DNA from: Gammaproteobacteria bacterium
GTDB lineage: Bacteria > Pseudomonadota > Gammaproteobacteria > Arenicellales > Poriferihabitantaceae
Length of the DNA: 6,990 nucleotides
Reading direction: 5' to 3'
Assembly (NCBI GenBank): GCA_024679435.1
Contig: JAIBDK010000123.1
Location: forward strand, 1-6,990
Under the pieces are notes generated by a model that was given only the letters and a program-made list of their open reading frames with translations, ran no database searches and was not told where the DNA came from. Of this stretch, positions 6,179 to 6,990 are shown piece after piece. A program made the position numbers and the translations under genes. Each line of letters opens with the position of its first letter. Position 1 is the stretch's first letter.

Positions 6179-6343
6179 AGCGGAGATTTGTTGGTTTTTT
6201 CTGTTTGAGTCGGAGCGGTATCAAGAAATTCCTTGGCTTCGGTCGGATTGACGCGTGGGTTAGCTGAACTGGCAAGTACGTGGCCTGAATTCCAAAGCAT
6301 GCTAAAACAACAATTAAGCGATCCAATCCCCTATAATCAACAC

Positions 6344-6372
6344 TTGTTAATTCATGGTTTTCGTAATTTAAT
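6344..6372 (+). promoter_or_regulatory. cimA: candidate sigma70 promoter for the citramalate synthase gene
   Basis: TTGTTA (6344-6349, four of six consensus bases) and TTTAAT (6367-6372, five of six) are separated by 17 bases, the ideal spacing. Transcription would start near 6380 and give a leader of about 60 bases before ATG 6439. AT-rich sequence of this kind gives chance matches, so this is tentative. Confidence 0.35.
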
Positions 6373-6438
6373 CAGCAACCTGGTGTCAACTTCGAATGTG
6401 TTTTCGGTTTAGTTCCTCGGGTGCCTTTTCTCTATTCA

Positions 6439-6990
6439 ATGTCTTCTAACAGTCAAAAAATTAATATCGTCGATGTCACGTTGCGTGATGGTGAACAGAC
6501 TCAGGGTGTGTCCTTTTCTCAGTCGGAGAAAGTGACGATTGCCAAAGCCCTACTTCATTCTCTGAAGGTAGACAGAATCGAAGTGGCGTCAGCGGGTATT
6601 TCTGATGGTGAGCACGAAGCGGTGAGTCGGATAAATGAATGGGCCGGGGATGAAGGGCATCTTGAACAGGTTGAAGTTCTGGGGTTTACCGATCATATGC
6701 GCAGCGTCGACTGGATAGAATCTGCCGGCGGCAAGGTTATCAATTTGTTAACCAAAGGCAGTGAAAAGCACTGCCGTGAGCAATTACGAATGACTCTTGA
6801 TCAACATCTTGAGGGTATAGAGCAAACCATAACCTACGCCAAAGAGCGCGGCTTACTGGTTAACGTTTATCTTGAGGACTGGTCAAACGGGTATGCGGAT
6901 AATCCTCAGTATGTTTATGACATGATGGAAAGTATGTGTCGTTTTCCCATAGAGCATGTCATGCTCCCGGATACCCTTGGGGTGCTGTCT
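6439..6990 (+). CDS. cimA: (R)-citramalate synthase, Leptospira type, N-terminal part (3' end outside window)
   Basis: The first 184 residues of a DRE-TIM metallolyase, open to the end of the window. This family condenses acetyl-CoA with a 2-oxoacid; citramalate synthase uses pyruvate and so starts the threonine-independent route to 2-oxobutyrate and isoleucine. VTLRDGEQTQGVSFS carries the catalytic Arg16 and metal-binding Asp17. The text then follows Leptospira interrogans CimA as I recall it, without gaps: VDRIEVASA, VLGFTD, INLLTKGS, VNVYLEDWSNG and MLPDTLGVLS. The hydrophobic residues described for the pyruvate pocket of that enzyme (Leu81, Leu104, Tyr144) fall at exactly the same numbers here, which separates it from 2-isopropylmalate and homocitrate synthases. 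A regulatory C-terminal domain is expected downstream but not visible. ATG 6439 has no clear ribosome site but aligns with the family start. It is divergent from the ACAD operon. Confidence 0.88.
   Translation, partial: MSSNSQKINIVDVTLRDGEQTQGVSFSQSEKVTIAKALLHSLKVDRIEVASAGISDGEHEAVSRINEWAGDEGHLEQVEVLGFTDHMRSVDWIESAGGKVINLLTKGSEKHCREQLRMTLDQHLEGIEQTITYAKERGLLVNVYLEDWSNGYADNPQYVYDMMESMCRFPIEHVMLPDTLGVLS

Larger units (their letters stand above)
6092..6438. other. divergent intergenic region
   Basis: These 347 bases separate the divergent starts of the ACAD operon and the citramalate synthase gene, so promoters for both should lie here. A sigma70-like candidate faces the plus-strand gene (6344-6372), and a perfect TATAAT at 6332-6337 lacks a matching -35. 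No convincing minus-strand promoter was found. A TAGGT pentamer repeat stands at 6154-6178. No ORF with a recognisable product is present on either strand, and no operator palindrome is obvious. Confidence 0.6.

Noticed and set aside
6332..6337. Perfect TATAAT as the main promoter of the citramalate synthase gene
   Set aside because: No acceptable -35 hexamer lies 16-18 bases upstream. The pair at 6344-6372 has better overall spacing and match.
1..6990. CRISPR arrays, tRNA or rRNA genes, insertion sequences, attachment sites
   Set aside because: I looked on both strands and saw no spaced direct repeats, transposase motifs, terminal inverted repeats or RNA gene signatures.

Overview
The window carries two metabolic gene blocks that converge on a gene-poor gap, plus the start of a biosynthetic gene that diverges from the second block. 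Moderate GC, bacterial gene packing and the enzyme families suggest a Gram-negative, probably marine or environmental, proteobacterium (perhaps a gammaproteobacterium). That is inference from style and content; no taxonomic marker is present. Shine-Dalgarno sequences are weak or absent for most genes, and at least one gene appears to start with TTG.

Layout. Positions 1-302 (+) hold the C-terminal end of a TAP-like alpha/beta hydrolase. It is followed on the same strand by a class II aldolase/adducin-family protein (321-1118), a short-chain dehydrogenase/reductase (1174-1953) and a hot-dog acyl-CoA thioesterase (2005-2412). A 41-codon ORF overlaps the thioesterase stop by ATGA and looks like the amputated start of a HAD-type hydrolase. 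It opens a 453-base gap (2413-2865) that has no intact gene and contains a perfect 13-bp tandem duplication. On the minus strand, read from right to left, are a large acyl-CoA dehydrogenase (ACAD) subunit (6091-4928), a small ACAD subunit (4913-3789) and a 3-hydroxyacyl-CoA/carnitine dehydrogenase-like enzyme (3765-2866). They are separated by 14 and 23 bases, so they form one operon. After a 347-base divergent intergenic region, a plus-strand gene begins at 6439 and runs off the window. Its 184 visible residues match the Leptospira-type (R)-citramalate synthase, including the pyruvate-pocket residues.

How it may work together. The minus-strand operon reads as a partial beta-oxidation module: a predicted two-subunit acyl-CoA dehydrogenase, of the kind known for steroid side chains and other bulky acyl-CoAs, followed by an NAD-dependent hydroxyacyl dehydrogenase. 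No hydratase, thiolase or CoA ligase is visible. The plus-strand block supplies a hydrolase, a possible carbon-carbon lyase or adducin-like protein without the usual catalytic Glu, an oxidoreductase and a thioesterase. Together they suggest catabolism of an unusual, possibly branched, cyclic or carnitine-like carboxylic acid, with the substrate unknown. Citramalate synthase belongs to threonine-independent isoleucine synthesis and may be an unrelated neighbour.
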